In this document: positions 17,545 to 25,055 of the stretch, piece by piece
Layout: the number at the start of each line of letters is the position of its first letter
Position numbering within the stretch: the stretch's first letter is position 1
Source of the DNA: Alteriqipengyuania halimionae
Lineage (GTDB): Bacteria > Pseudomonadota > Alphaproteobacteria > Sphingomonadales > Sphingomonadaceae
Direction: 5' to 3'
DNA: 64,000 nt
NCBI RefSeq assembly: GCF_009827575.1
Contig: NZ_WTYR01000001.1
Coordinates: forward strand, 1,957,001 to 2,021,000
Position numbers and translations under genes: made by a program
Notes under the pieces: model-generated
What the model saw: the letters and a program-made list of their open reading frames with translations, nothing else
Databases searched by the model: none
What the model was told of the DNA's origin: nothing

Positions 17545-18053
17545 TGCTGGATCAGGTCCTGTATGAGGACATCGGCTACAACACCTTTGCCCACCGCATC
17601 GGCGGCACGAAGGATCAGTTCTTCCTTGAGCCGGTAGACGGCTGCCGAGCCGGCCAGGTCTTCGGGGCGCAATTCGCGCAGGAAGGGCTGATAGCGATCG
17701 ATGATCAGCGGAAGCTTGGTTTCGATTGTCTCCACGTCGTCGGGAGACTCTGCAGCAAGAAGAATGCGCAGCTTCAGAAAGCGGGCCTGACCGTCGTTGG
17801 TCCGCAAGTTCACCAGCAGCGGCTCGACTGCGACCAGCGCAACGTCAGTGCCTTCGCCAGAGGTATCGCCGTGCTCGCCATCCGTGTCTGAACCCGCGTG
17901 ATCGCCGCCCATCAGATAAGCCGCCATACCGCCGCCAAACAGCAGCACCGCGCCCGTGGCGGCGATGATTTTCTGCTTTTTCGAGAAGCGCGAGGTCTTT
18001 TCGCCCTCGCCCGTCTTGGCCTTCTCTTCGGCCTTGGTGATCTCGGTGGTCAC
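17541..18053 (-). CDS. fliL: Flagellar basal-body associated protein FliL
   Basis: A 170-residue protein: short cytoplasmic tail, a transmembrane helix (about 31-47, IIAATGAVLLFGGGMAAYLM), an acidic linker, then the FliL periplasmic domain (VEPLLVNLRTNDGQARFLKLRI, then LPLIIDRYQPFLRELRPEDL). It stabilises stators around the rotor. The GTG at 18053 is preferred (GGAAGG 9-14 bases upstream); the in-frame extension to 18137 would run over the promoter box. First gene of fliL-fliM-DUF6468-motE. Confidence 0.9.
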   Translation of the reverse strand: MTTEITKAEEKAKTGEGEKTSRFSKKQKIIAATGAVLLFGGGMAAYLMGGDHAGSDTDGEHGDTSGEGTDVALVAVEPLLVNLRTNDGQARFLKLRILLAAESPDDVETIETKLPLIIDRYQPFLRELRPEDLAGSAAVYRLKEELILRAADAVGKGVVADVLIQDLIQQ

Positions 18054-18111
18054 GGTTCTACCGCCTTCCTTTACCAAAAGTCTGCGGTCGCCCCGCCAGC
18101 TGGGTTTCTCT

Positions 18112-18172
18112 CCTATTATAGGATGGTGACCCGGCAAGATTTGCCTGGTCCGCTTTTTCGAAGCAGTTTTTT
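18112..18172. promoter_or_regulatory. fliL/flgF divergent control region
   Basis: CCTATTATAGG at 18112-18122 is nearly palindromic; on the minus strand it reads CCTATAATAGG with TATAAT at 18120-18115, 62 bases before the fliL GTG. Two T tracts lie at 18154-18158 and 18167-18172, centred 36 and 49.5 bp from the box. On the minus strand these read TTCGAAAAAGCGG and CCGAAAAAACTGC, the latter sharing GAAAAAACTGCT with the flbT/flgE region. No clear second box is seen for flgF. Confidence 0.55.
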
Positions 18173-18187
18173 CGGAGCGGCAAGCCG

Positions 18188-18934
18188 ATGGATATTTCCT
18201 CTTATGTCCTGCTCAGCCAGGAACAGGCGCTGAGGCGGCGCATGGACATCGTCGCCAACAATCTGGCCAACACGTCGACCGTCGGCTTTCGCCGCGAACA
18301 GCCGATGTTCCGCGAATATGTGGAACGGGCCGACGAGGCGATTGTCGACGATGCGAAGCCGACCTCCTTCGTGCTGGACTTCCGCGCGATCCACGACATG
18401 TCGCCAGGCGCTTTCCAGCCAACCGGCAATCCGCTCGACGTCATGATCGACGGACCGGGTTACCTCGCGGTCGCGCTGCCCGATGGCGCAGGCACAGCCT
18501 ATACGCGAGCGGGCTTCGTAAACGTGCTCCAGACCGGCGAGCTGGCCTCAGCCGGCGGCCAGCCACTGCTCGACGAAACCGGCCAGCCGATCATCGTTCC
18601 ACCCGAACAGGCCAATCGCCTCTCGATCGCCGGAGACGGTAGCGTAATGGGGCCAGACGGTCCCCTCGGTCGACTCGCAGTAACCGTGTTCGCCGATGAA
18701 AGCGGTCTCGCGCCGCGGGGCGATGGCCTATACGTCGGCGCGCAGGGCCGTGTTCTCGCGGCCGAGGAAACCAAGCTTCGCAGCGGCGGCGTCGAAGGAT
18801 CGAACGTCCAGCCGATCGTCGAGACCACCGCAATGGTCGAAATCCTGCGCTCGTACCAAAGCAGCGTGCGCATGGCCGAAAGCCTCAACGAGATGCGCAA
18901 GCGTGCGCTCGACCGCCTCGGCCGCATCGGCTGA
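18188..18934 (+). CDS. flgF: Proximal rod protein FlgF
   Basis: A 248-residue rod protein. MDISSYVLLSQEQALRRRMD with VANNLANTSTVGFRREQ is the FlgF-type rod N-terminus; the C-terminus EGSNVQPIVETTAMVEILRSY is the D0 partner. It lies upstream of flgG, the usual order, with flgA and flgH following. Confidence 0.93.
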   Translation: MDISSYVLLSQEQALRRRMDIVANNLANTSTVGFRREQPMFREYVERADEAIVDDAKPTSFVLDFRAIHDMSPGAFQPTGNPLDVMIDGPGYLAVALPDGAGTAYTRAGFVNVLQTGELASAGGQPLLDETGQPIIVPPEQANRLSIAGDGSVMGPDGPLGRLAVTVFADESGLAPRGDGLYVGAQGRVLAAEETKLRSGGVEGSNVQPIVETTAMVEILRSYQSSVRMAESLNEMRKRALDRLGRIG

Positions 18935-18970
18935 TCCGGCCCACCCCACCTTTCAGAAAGGACAACAGCC

Positions 18971-19756
18971 ATGCGATCGCTTTCAATTGCCGGCACCGGC
19001 ATGCTTGCCCAGCAGACCAATGTCGACGTGATTTCCAATAACATCGCCAATATGAACACCACCGGGTTCAAGCGTCAGCGTGCCCAGTTCCAGGATTTGC
19101 TCTACCAGCAAGTCTCGCGGCCCGGCGCTGCGTCCGGTGGGCCCGAAGCCCGTGTGCCCTCGGGCATCCAGATCGGCGCGGGGGTGCGCACCGGCGGCGT
19201 CTATCGCATCTCCGAACAGGGGGCGCTGGTGCAGACCGACAACCGCTTCGACCTCGCGATCCAGGGCCTCGGCTATTTCCAGGTACAGACGCCCAACGGC
19301 GAGGTCGCCTACACGCGGGACGGCACGTTCCAGCTCTCCGATCAGGGAGAGCTGGTAACCTCACAGGGTCTGCCGGTCGAACCGGGCATTACCATCCCGC
19401 AGGAGGCGGTCGATGTCGTGGTCTCGCGAACGGGCGAGGTGCAGGTCAAGATCGCTGGCGAAATCGAAATGCAGACCGTCGGTCAGATCGAACTGGCGAC
19501 CTTCATCAACGAAGCCGGGCTGGAAGCACAGGGCGACAACCTCTTCTTGGCGACCGGGGCTTCGGGCGAGCCGAATGTAGCGCCGCCGGGCGAACCAGGC
19601 TTCGGCAGCGTTGCACAGGGTTTCGTCGAAGCGTCCAACGTCAATCCGGTCGCCGAAATCACCGCACTCATCACCGCACAGCGGGCCTATGAGATGAACA
19701 GCCGCGTCGTGAAGACCGCCGATGAAATGCTCGGTACGACGAGCCAGCTTCGTTGA
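18971..19756 (+). CDS. flgG: Distal rod protein FlgG
   Basis: A 261-residue protein of standard length: MRSLSIAGTGMLAQQTNVD, then SNNIANMNTTGFKRQRAQF, and the C-terminus EASNVNPVAEITALITAQRAYEMN. A good ribosome site (AGAAAGGA) precedes the ATG. Its stop overlaps the flgA start (TGATG). Confidence 0.96.
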   Translation: MRSLSIAGTGMLAQQTNVDVISNNIANMNTTGFKRQRAQFQDLLYQQVSRPGAASGGPEARVPSGIQIGAGVRTGGVYRISEQGALVQTDNRFDLAIQGLGYFQVQTPNGEVAYTRDGTFQLSDQGELVTSQGLPVEPGITIPQEAVDVVVSRTGEVQVKIAGEIEMQTVGQIELATFINEAGLEAQGDNLFLATGASGEPNVAPPGEPGFGSVAQGFVEASNVNPVAEITALITAQRAYEMNSRVVKTADEMLGTTSQLR

Positions 19757-20226
19757 TGGTACGGCACCTCTTCTTCGCCGTTCCGCTTCTCGCGTGTCTG
19801 GCCCTCATCCCGTCCGGTTCGCTCCATGCGCAAAGCGCCGACGATGGCGTGGCGGCCGACGTTCTCGCACGAACGATACAGCGCGGTGAGCTGGTCTCGG
19901 AGCGCGACTTCGCCGTCGAGGAGATCCCTGCTGCGCGTGCTCGCGGCATCGTCTCGGCTCAGGAAGCTGCGGGGCTCGAGGCCCGGCGTACCCTCCGCAA
20001 GGGGATGCCGGTGCGCGCGAGCGATCTGGCCGAGCTTCGCCTCGTCAAGCGCGGCGAACCGGTCAAGCTCACCCTGCGCGAAGGCGCGCTGACGATCAGC
20101 GTCCTTGGCCGAGCCCTCGGCGACGGCGCCATGGGCGAGCAAGTGCGCGTCTTCAGCGAAGCGACCAACCAGACTCTCGCCGGTGTCGTCGAGGGCTCTG
20201 GCGTCGTCCGCATTCTGGCTCCCTGA
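19756..20226 (+). CDS. flgA: P-ring assembly chaperone FlgA
   Basis: A 156-residue periplasmic protein with a signal peptide (HLFFAVPLLACLALIPSGSLHA) and the SAF-type domain ending TNQTLAGVVEGSGVVRIL. FlgA helps FlgI form the P ring. The ATG at 19756 shares bases with the flgG stop; a TTG just upstream is not needed. It is followed by flgH after 21 bases. Confidence 0.92.
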   Translation: MVRHLFFAVPLLACLALIPSGSLHAQSADDGVAADVLARTIQRGELVSERDFAVEEIPAARARGIVSAQEAAGLEARRTLRKGMPVRASDLAELRLVKRGEPVKLTLREGALTISVLGRALGDGAMGEQVRVFSEATNQTLAGVVEGSGVVRILAP

Positions 20227-20247
20227 GCCAACACCAAGGATTCTCCG

Positions 20248-20997
20248 ATGAAGAAATACGTTTTGATCGTCGCCGCGGCGTCGCTGGTCTCTGGCTGCGG
20301 CACGCTAGACCGCCTCAAAAATGTCGGCAAGGCACCTGCCATGTCACCGACCGCTCCTATCACCGTACCGGCCTACGAGCCCTCGATCGCCAGCCGGGAC
20401 CCTGCCCGGCAACGAAGTGCCCTTCCGACCGCTGCAGCTCCGGTGAGCCAGGCCCCCAGTGCTTCGCTGTTCCGCTCTGGCGCCGGTGAACTATTCCAGG
20501 ACCAGCGCGCCTCGCGTGTCGGCGACATTCTGACCGTCGATATCAACATCTCCGACAAGGCCGAGTTCGGCAACTCGACCTCCCGTTCACGCAATGGATC
20601 GGAAAGTGTCGGCATCGCCGCGCTGCTCGGCCTGCAGAATATCCTCCCGGGAGATCCGGGCCAGACGGTCGACACTTCGTCGACTTCGGCTTCGGGAGGC
20701 CAAGGGCGCACCAGCCGCAGCGAGACGATCAACATGAAGATGGCGGCGATTGTCACCGATGTGCTCCCCAACGGGAACCTGGTCATCCGCGGCCGACAGG
20801 AGATGCGCGTCAATTTCGAACTGCGCGAACTTATCGTGACCGGGATCGTGCGGCCGCAGGATATCGCCAAGGGCAACACAATTCAGCACGGCAAGATTGC
20901 AGAAGCGCGGATCAGCTATGGAGGACGCGGGCAATTGACCGATGTTCAGCAGGCGCGCTGGGGCCAGCAGATTTACGACGCGCTGTTTCCGTTCTGA
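20248..20997 (+). CDS. flgH: Flagellar L-ring lipoprotein FlgH
   Basis: A 249-residue outer-membrane lipoprotein: signal peptide with lipobox VSGCG (lipidated Cys about residue 17), then the FlgH domain with SLFRSGAGELFQDQRASRVGD and the C-terminal IQHGKIAEARISYGGRGQL. It is the last gene of flgF-flgG-flgA-flgH and lies upstream of the flagellin gene. Confidence 0.95.
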   Translation: MKKYVLIVAAASLVSGCGTLDRLKNVGKAPAMSPTAPITVPAYEPSIASRDPARQRSALPTAAAPVSQAPSASLFRSGAGELFQDQRASRVGDILTVDINISDKAEFGNSTSRSRNGSESVGIAALLGLQNILPGDPGQTVDTSSTSASGGQGRTSRSETINMKMAAIVTDVLPNGNLVIRGRQEMRVNFELRELIVTGIVRPQDIAKGNTIQHGKIAEARISYGGRGQLTDVQQARWGQQIYDALFPF

Positions 20998-21081
20998 CGC
21001 CCGTCGGACCGGCGGAGGCAAATAAAACCGCCGACCCGCTTGGGATAGGGTGTCATTTCTTCCCAGTATGAAAGGCGCACC

Positions 21082-21130
21082 AAAATTTCTTGTGCGTCGT
21101 GGCCAGCGTCTCTGGCCCGGACTGCAGAAT
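21082..21130 (+). promoter_or_regulatory. Putative flagellin promoter: A/T tract plus CAGAAT box
   Basis: CAGAAT at 21125-21130 in CTGCAGAATGCGG matches the TAGAAT-GC box before fliN2 except for its first base. The tract AAAATTT at 21082-21088 (context CACCAAAATTTCTTG) is centred 40 bp upstream. The leader to the fliC ATG would be about 25 bases. No sigma-28 (GCCGATAA) box is seen nearby. Confidence 0.45.
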
Positions 21131-21161
21131 GCGGTCCGACTATCCAAGAAGGAAACAAGTA

Positions 21162-21989
21162 ATGGCGTTTTCAGTAAATACAAACAACGGTGCCATGGCA
21201 GCTCTGCAGAGCCTGAACCAGACCAACAAGGGTCTGTCGCAGGTTCAGAACCGCATCAACACCGGCCTGAACGTCGCATCTACCAAGGACGATTCAGCAT
21301 CGTTCACGATTGCGCAGTCTCTCCGCGGCGACGTGGGTGGTCTCTCGGCGGTCAATTCCTCGCTTAACCGAGGCAAGAGCTCCGTCGATGTGGCGATTGC
21401 GGGTGCGGAGCAAATCTCCGACGTCCTCAATCAGATGAAGGCCAAGGCCATTCAGGCGTCGGATGACGGCCTGGATGCCGAAAGCCGTACCGCGATCAAT
21501 GCCGACTACACGGCTCTGAAGGAGCAGATCACCACGATCATCGCTTCGTCGGAGTTCAACGGCACGAACGTTCTGAAGGATGACGCAACTGCTACGGGCA
21601 AGGTGTCTGCGCTGCAGTCGCTCGATACTACGAGCACGATCGGCGTGGCCAACCAGGCCTTCGATACCAACGTCACCACCGCACTTGGTACCGGCCTCGC
21701 TAGTAAAGCGGATGCCGATACTGCACTGACCGAAATCGCCACCGTGACCTCCACGGTGACGTCGACGCTGAGCACTTTGGGTTCGGCATCGCGGAAGATC
21801 GAAGGGCAGCTTTCTTTCAACAGCAAGCTTTCCGACGTGATCGAGAGCGGCATTGGCAACCTTGTCGATGCCGATCTGGCCAAGGAATCGGCCAAGCTGC
21901 AGGCCCTTCAGGTCAAGCAGCAGCTGGGTGTCCAGGCTCTGTCGATCGCCAACCAGGCGCCGCAGACGATCACCTCGCTCTTCCGTTAA
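21162..21989 (+). CDS. fliC: Flagellin
   Basis: A 275-residue flagellin, typical of short alphaproteobacterial filaments that have only D0/D1 domains. N-terminus MAFSVNTNNGAMAALQSLNQ, the RINTGLNVASTKDDSASF motif, and C-terminus DLAKESAKLQALQVKQQLGVQ with a final SLFR. The ATG at 21162 has AAGGA 9-13 bases upstream. It is the only flagellin gene in the window. FlaF and FlbT, encoded at 52926 and 7780, are the expected translation regulators. Confidence 0.97.
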   Translation: MAFSVNTNNGAMAALQSLNQTNKGLSQVQNRINTGLNVASTKDDSASFTIAQSLRGDVGGLSAVNSSLNRGKSSVDVAIAGAEQISDVLNQMKAKAIQASDDGLDAESRTAINADYTALKEQITTIIASSEFNGTNVLKDDATATGKVSALQSLDTTSTIGVANQAFDTNVTTALGTGLASKADADTALTEIATVTSTVTSTLSTLGSASRKIEGQLSFNSKLSDVIESGIGNLVDADLAKESAKLQALQVKQQLGVQALSIANQAPQTITSLFR

Positions 21990-22030
21990 TCCGGTCGAAG
22001 CAGCTCTTCCCGTATCGGGCGGAGCATCCT

Positions 22031-22063
22031 GGGGCCGGGCGCAAGCCCGGCCCCTTTTGTTTT
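22031..22063 (+). terminator. Flagellin terminator
   Basis: A strong stem GGGGCCGGGC / GCCCGGCCCC with a 4-base loop followed by TTTTGTTTT, 41 bases after the fliC stop. A textbook rho-independent terminator for a highly expressed gene. Confidence 0.92.
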
Positions 22064-22078
22064 CGCGTCGCACGATGC

Positions 22079-22549
22079 ATGAAGTATCGCGCATGCTGCG
22101 GTTTTCTGTGGCGCGAATGTGAGTCGGGTACCGTTATCGCTACGATCTTTCCCCGTGTCCGCGAAATCGCCGATCCGTTTGGCGGAGTCGTGAGGATCAG
22201 CATAGAGCCGCGACCAGGCGGCGCGCTGGTGGTGATCGATCGCCCTGACGCCGAGACGCCGGCCAACGTCACTCTCGACACCTACGGCGCCGACATATTG
22301 CTCGGATATATCATGTCCGCCAGGCTGGCCGTGCCGGACGAGATGCCGGAAGAGGAGATCGGCGGCGCATTTCCAACCCGCTTCCAGCTCGAACCCCATC
22401 CGGAGGCGGCGATCATCGTGGACCAGCTGAACGATGAAGAGCCACTCAGGATTCCCGTGACCCTGTGGGACCGCATCTATGCGGATCTGTGCATCGTGTG
22501 CGCTCATGCACGCGAGCTCGCGCGCAAGCGCCAGTCGTCGCTGCACTGA
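22079..22549 (+). CDS. Uncharacterised 156-residue protein downstream of flagellin
   Basis: Not recognised. The first 18 residues are Cys-rich and poorly coding-like; from about residue 22 the composition is that of a folded acidic cytoplasmic protein (ISIEPRPGGALVVIDRPDA, YGADILLGYIMSARLAVPDE). No signal peptide or membrane segment is seen. No in-frame start codon with a good ribosome site is evident, so the true start may be non-standard. It follows the flagellin terminator, so it needs its own promoter. Confidence 0.45.
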   Translation: MKYRACCGFLWRECESGTVIATIFPRVREIADPFGGVVRISIEPRPGGALVVIDRPDAETPANVTLDTYGADILLGYIMSARLAVPDEMPEEEIGGAFPTRFQLEPHPEAAIIVDQLNDEEPLRIPVTLWDRIYADLCIVCAHARELARKRQSSLH

Positions 22550-22812
22550 CAGAGGCCGGCTCTGCTCTGTCGCGGATATGGACTTAGCCATTCTGAGCGA
22601 GCGAGTGCATGGCGCGCTTCGCTCGCTATCCGGCATGAGAGGGGAGGATGAGTGGACTTCCGGGGCGCGCTGCAACACGATTGACGACGTGTCGCTAATG
22701 GAGGGGAAGAGCACGCCCCGGGAGTCGCGATCTGGCGGTGGGAGACTATCTTACCGCCGATACTGATATTCTTATAGGAGCCGCATCGGCACGCGGAGCG
22801 CGCCTTGGGCGA

Positions 22813-23481
22813 TTATTTTTCGGCGATCACGCGAACCAGGCTAGTGGTGGGAAAGTTGAGCCCGTTGATACCTAGCATAACGGTGCCGTTGCGTGTCGCC
22901 ACCTCATCGATGACTCCCGTGCTGCGAATGGCGACGGGCACTTCCTGTCCGGCGGCATCGGTTGCGCTCAGCGACAAGGTGTAGGCGCCGGCAGCCGCAG
23001 TGCCACCGCCGGCCGAAAGCGAACCGTCCCAGGCCATCTCGCCGGCACTGGACGGATCGAGCTCACGTGTTTCGATCACACGCCCGCGAACGTCGGTAAT
23101 CGTCGCCGTCAGCGCCGCGATCGAGCGCTCGGCCTCCCATGACCATTGCGCCGGCCTCTGATCGGACAGGGCGGATGTCGGACTATCGAGTTCGGCGCGC
23201 TGACCGATGAAATTCGCCGACTGGGCGAGATCCTGGGTCGAAAGAGCGGCCAGAATGTCCTTCAGCGTGCCCGTCTGCTGGATCGACTGTTCGACCTGCG
23301 AATACTGCACCAGCTGCTGGGTATAATCCGATGTGTCCATCGGATCGAGCGGGTCCTGGTTTTGCATCTGCGTGGTCAGCAGTTTCAGGAACATGTCGAA
23401 ATTGGCGTTCAGCTCGGCGCCCGCCCGGTTGGCTTCGGTATTGCCCTGCAGATTGGGCGTGATCGAGGAAATTTCTGTCAT
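22813..23481 (-). CDS. flgD: Flagellar hook capping protein FlgD
   Basis: A 222-residue hook scaffold protein. NFDMFLKLLTTQMQNQDPLDPMD and SDYTQQLVQYSQVEQ form the diagnostic N-terminal region; the C-terminus is a beta-rich Tudor/Fn3-like domain (TATITDVRGRVIET). Second gene of fliK-flgD, 9 bases after fliK. The 263 bases downstream (22550-22812) hold no supported gene. Confidence 0.93.
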   Translation of the reverse strand: MTEISSITPNLQGNTEANRAGAELNANFDMFLKLLTTQMQNQDPLDPMDTSDYTQQLVQYSQVEQSIQQTGTLKDILAALSTQDLAQSANFIGQRAELDSPTSALSDQRPAQWSWEAERSIAALTATITDVRGRVIETRELDPSSAGEMAWDGSLSAGGGTAAAGAYTLSLSATDAAGQEVPVAIRSTGVIDEVATRNGTVMLGINGLNFPTTSLVRVIAEK

Positions 23482-23490
23482 AGTTGGGCC

Positions 23491-24978
23491 TCAGGCAAAA
23501 AGATCTAGGCTGCCGCTGTTGCGGAGCTTCGAACGCGGCGACGGTTCGTCATTATCGACGTCGGTTTCAGCGTGGGTGGCGTCTTGTCGCTGCGGCGTCT
23601 CCGGGCGGCCATGCTGGCCTTGCTGATCGCCACGCCCCTGGCTGCGCGCTTCGAACTGGAACGATTGGGGATCGGTTCGCACGCCCGCATCGCCCAACGC
23701 GCGAGCGAGCTCCGCGCTGTCGCGGCGCAGCATTTCCAACGCCACACTGCTTTCCGCGGCGACGTGGGCCCGCATGGTGCCGCGATCATCGAATTGAAGC
23801 CTGATCCGGATCTCGCCCATTTCCGCCGGATCAAGCCGGATGGTCAAGGCGTCCTTTCCGTCCTTGACCTGCCGCACGATCTCGAGGCCGAGTTGCTGTC
23901 CGATCTCTCCCGGCCGCGCCGAGACGGTTCCGGGCACCGAACCGGAGCTGCCGGTCGTACCTGCCGAAACCTTCGCGGAGTCGGCGCGCGTTGCAGGCAA
24001 AAGCTCACCCATTGCCGGCGCATTGTCGATCGCCGGCGCAGGCCCTTCGGCAGCGCCGGCTTGCATCAGCTTGCCGAAATCGCTCGCTCCGGCGTCAGGA
24101 GATGGCATCCCCGCCGACGTGCGTGACGGAAGCAGCTCCGCAGGGGGTTCACTGTCCCGCGGTATCATCGCCCGGGCATTGTCCGCCTGCGTAACGGGTT
24201 CCGCCCGCATGGCTTCGGGCTTCTTTGCCGGGCCGCGATTTGAAAGCGCTGAGGATCCGCTCACCGGATTGCTTCCGGGCGGGGGAACTGGTGCCTGTCC
24301 GACGATGGAAGCGGTAGCCTCTGCTGGGGTGAAAGCGGGCACATTGCCGGGCTCGTCGTCTGACGGTTGATCGGCGGCGGCGTCCCCGCTCTGTTGCGCA
24401 TTCGACCGGTCGATAGGTTCGATGAGAGTATCGGGTTGAGACGCGTCGGACAACCGTGCCGCAGGCTCGGCAGGCGAGGTGGTGTCGCGCGCAAACGCAT
24501 CGACCGCCCGCGAAGCCGATTGCCCCGGCACACTCTCGCCATCCGCCTGTACGGGGAGATCGCCTGGCAGCTCTCCCCCGGCTTTTGACGAATCCTCGAT
24601 CACGCTCGACGGCGCATCGAGGGCCTCTGATGGCGTTGACGCGGCATCTGCGTTCACGATCGGAGATGCTGGGTTCACCGAGCCCAGCACGTGCTGGGTC
24701 GGTGTTTCTGGTCCCGCCTTCGGCTGCTGGCCAAGCAGCGCGCGCAGGGCAGCGGCCGTATCGGCCGTACCGTTGCGCGGCGGAACAGACGCCTCGTTAC
24801 CGCCAAATGGTGCGGCCGCGAGCGCGCCAGCGGCCAACTGCGGATGCGCGGCTCCTCGCGGGACGTGGGCGCTCAGCAGATCGGCGAAGGAGGGGCCGCG
24901 TTCGGCAAATCGGGTGGCGCCCCCGGACAAGCCTAGGGGGGAGCTTTTGCCTGGTGCGAGCGATAGGAGGTGGTTCAT
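23491..24978 (-). CDS. fliK: Flagellar hook-length control protein FliK
   Basis: A 495-residue protein. The first 370 residues are a disordered Ala/Pro/Ser/Glu-rich ruler; the C-terminal domain at about 375-455 has the FliK signature VKDGKDALTIRLDPAEMGEI and RIRLQFDDRGTMRAHVA. The tail is Gln/Arg-rich. FliK measures hook length and switches FlhB (38091-39155) specificity. GAAAGGA precedes the ATG at 24978. Confidence 0.9.
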   Translation of the reverse strand: MNHLLSLAPGKSSPLGLSGGATRFAERGPSFADLLSAHVPRGAAHPQLAAGALAAAPFGGNEASVPPRNGTADTAAALRALLGQQPKAGPETPTQHVLGSVNPASPIVNADAASTPSEALDAPSSVIEDSSKAGGELPGDLPVQADGESVPGQSASRAVDAFARDTTSPAEPAARLSDASQPDTLIEPIDRSNAQQSGDAAADQPSDDEPGNVPAFTPAEATASIVGQAPVPPPGSNPVSGSSALSNRGPAKKPEAMRAEPVTQADNARAMIPRDSEPPAELLPSRTSAGMPSPDAGASDFGKLMQAGAAEGPAPAIDNAPAMGELLPATRADSAKVSAGTTGSSGSVPGTVSARPGEIGQQLGLEIVRQVKDGKDALTIRLDPAEMGEIRIRLQFDDRGTMRAHVAAESSVALEMLRRDSAELARALGDAGVRTDPQSFQFEARSQGRGDQQGQHGRPETPQRQDATHAETDVDNDEPSPRSKLRNSGSLDLFA

Positions 24979-25011
24979 GCTTTCCTTTCGCCCTCGGGGG
25001 CGCCTGAACGT

Positions 25012-25055
25012 ATTATATAGGCGGAGTGGCGATTACGGGGCTTCGAGCGCAGTTT
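25012..25055 (-). promoter_or_regulatory. TATAAT box before fliK-flgD
   Basis: Minus-strand CCTATATAATACG holds TATAAT at 25017-25012, 34 bases before the fliK ATG. A weak A/T tract (plus TTTG at 25053-25056) is centred about 37 bp upstream but lies inside the flhA 3' end, so it may be coincidental. Confidence 0.5.

Noticed and set aside
21000-21161. Sigma-28 or sigma-54 promoter before fliC
   Set aside because: By eye there is no TAAA-N15-GCCGATAA and no convincing GG-N10-GC; a systematic scan was not possible.
21986-22714. Minus-strand open frame of 242 residues starting near the TATAAG box
   Set aside because: It mirrors the plus-strand gene at 22079 and has low-complexity, shadow-like composition; no domain.
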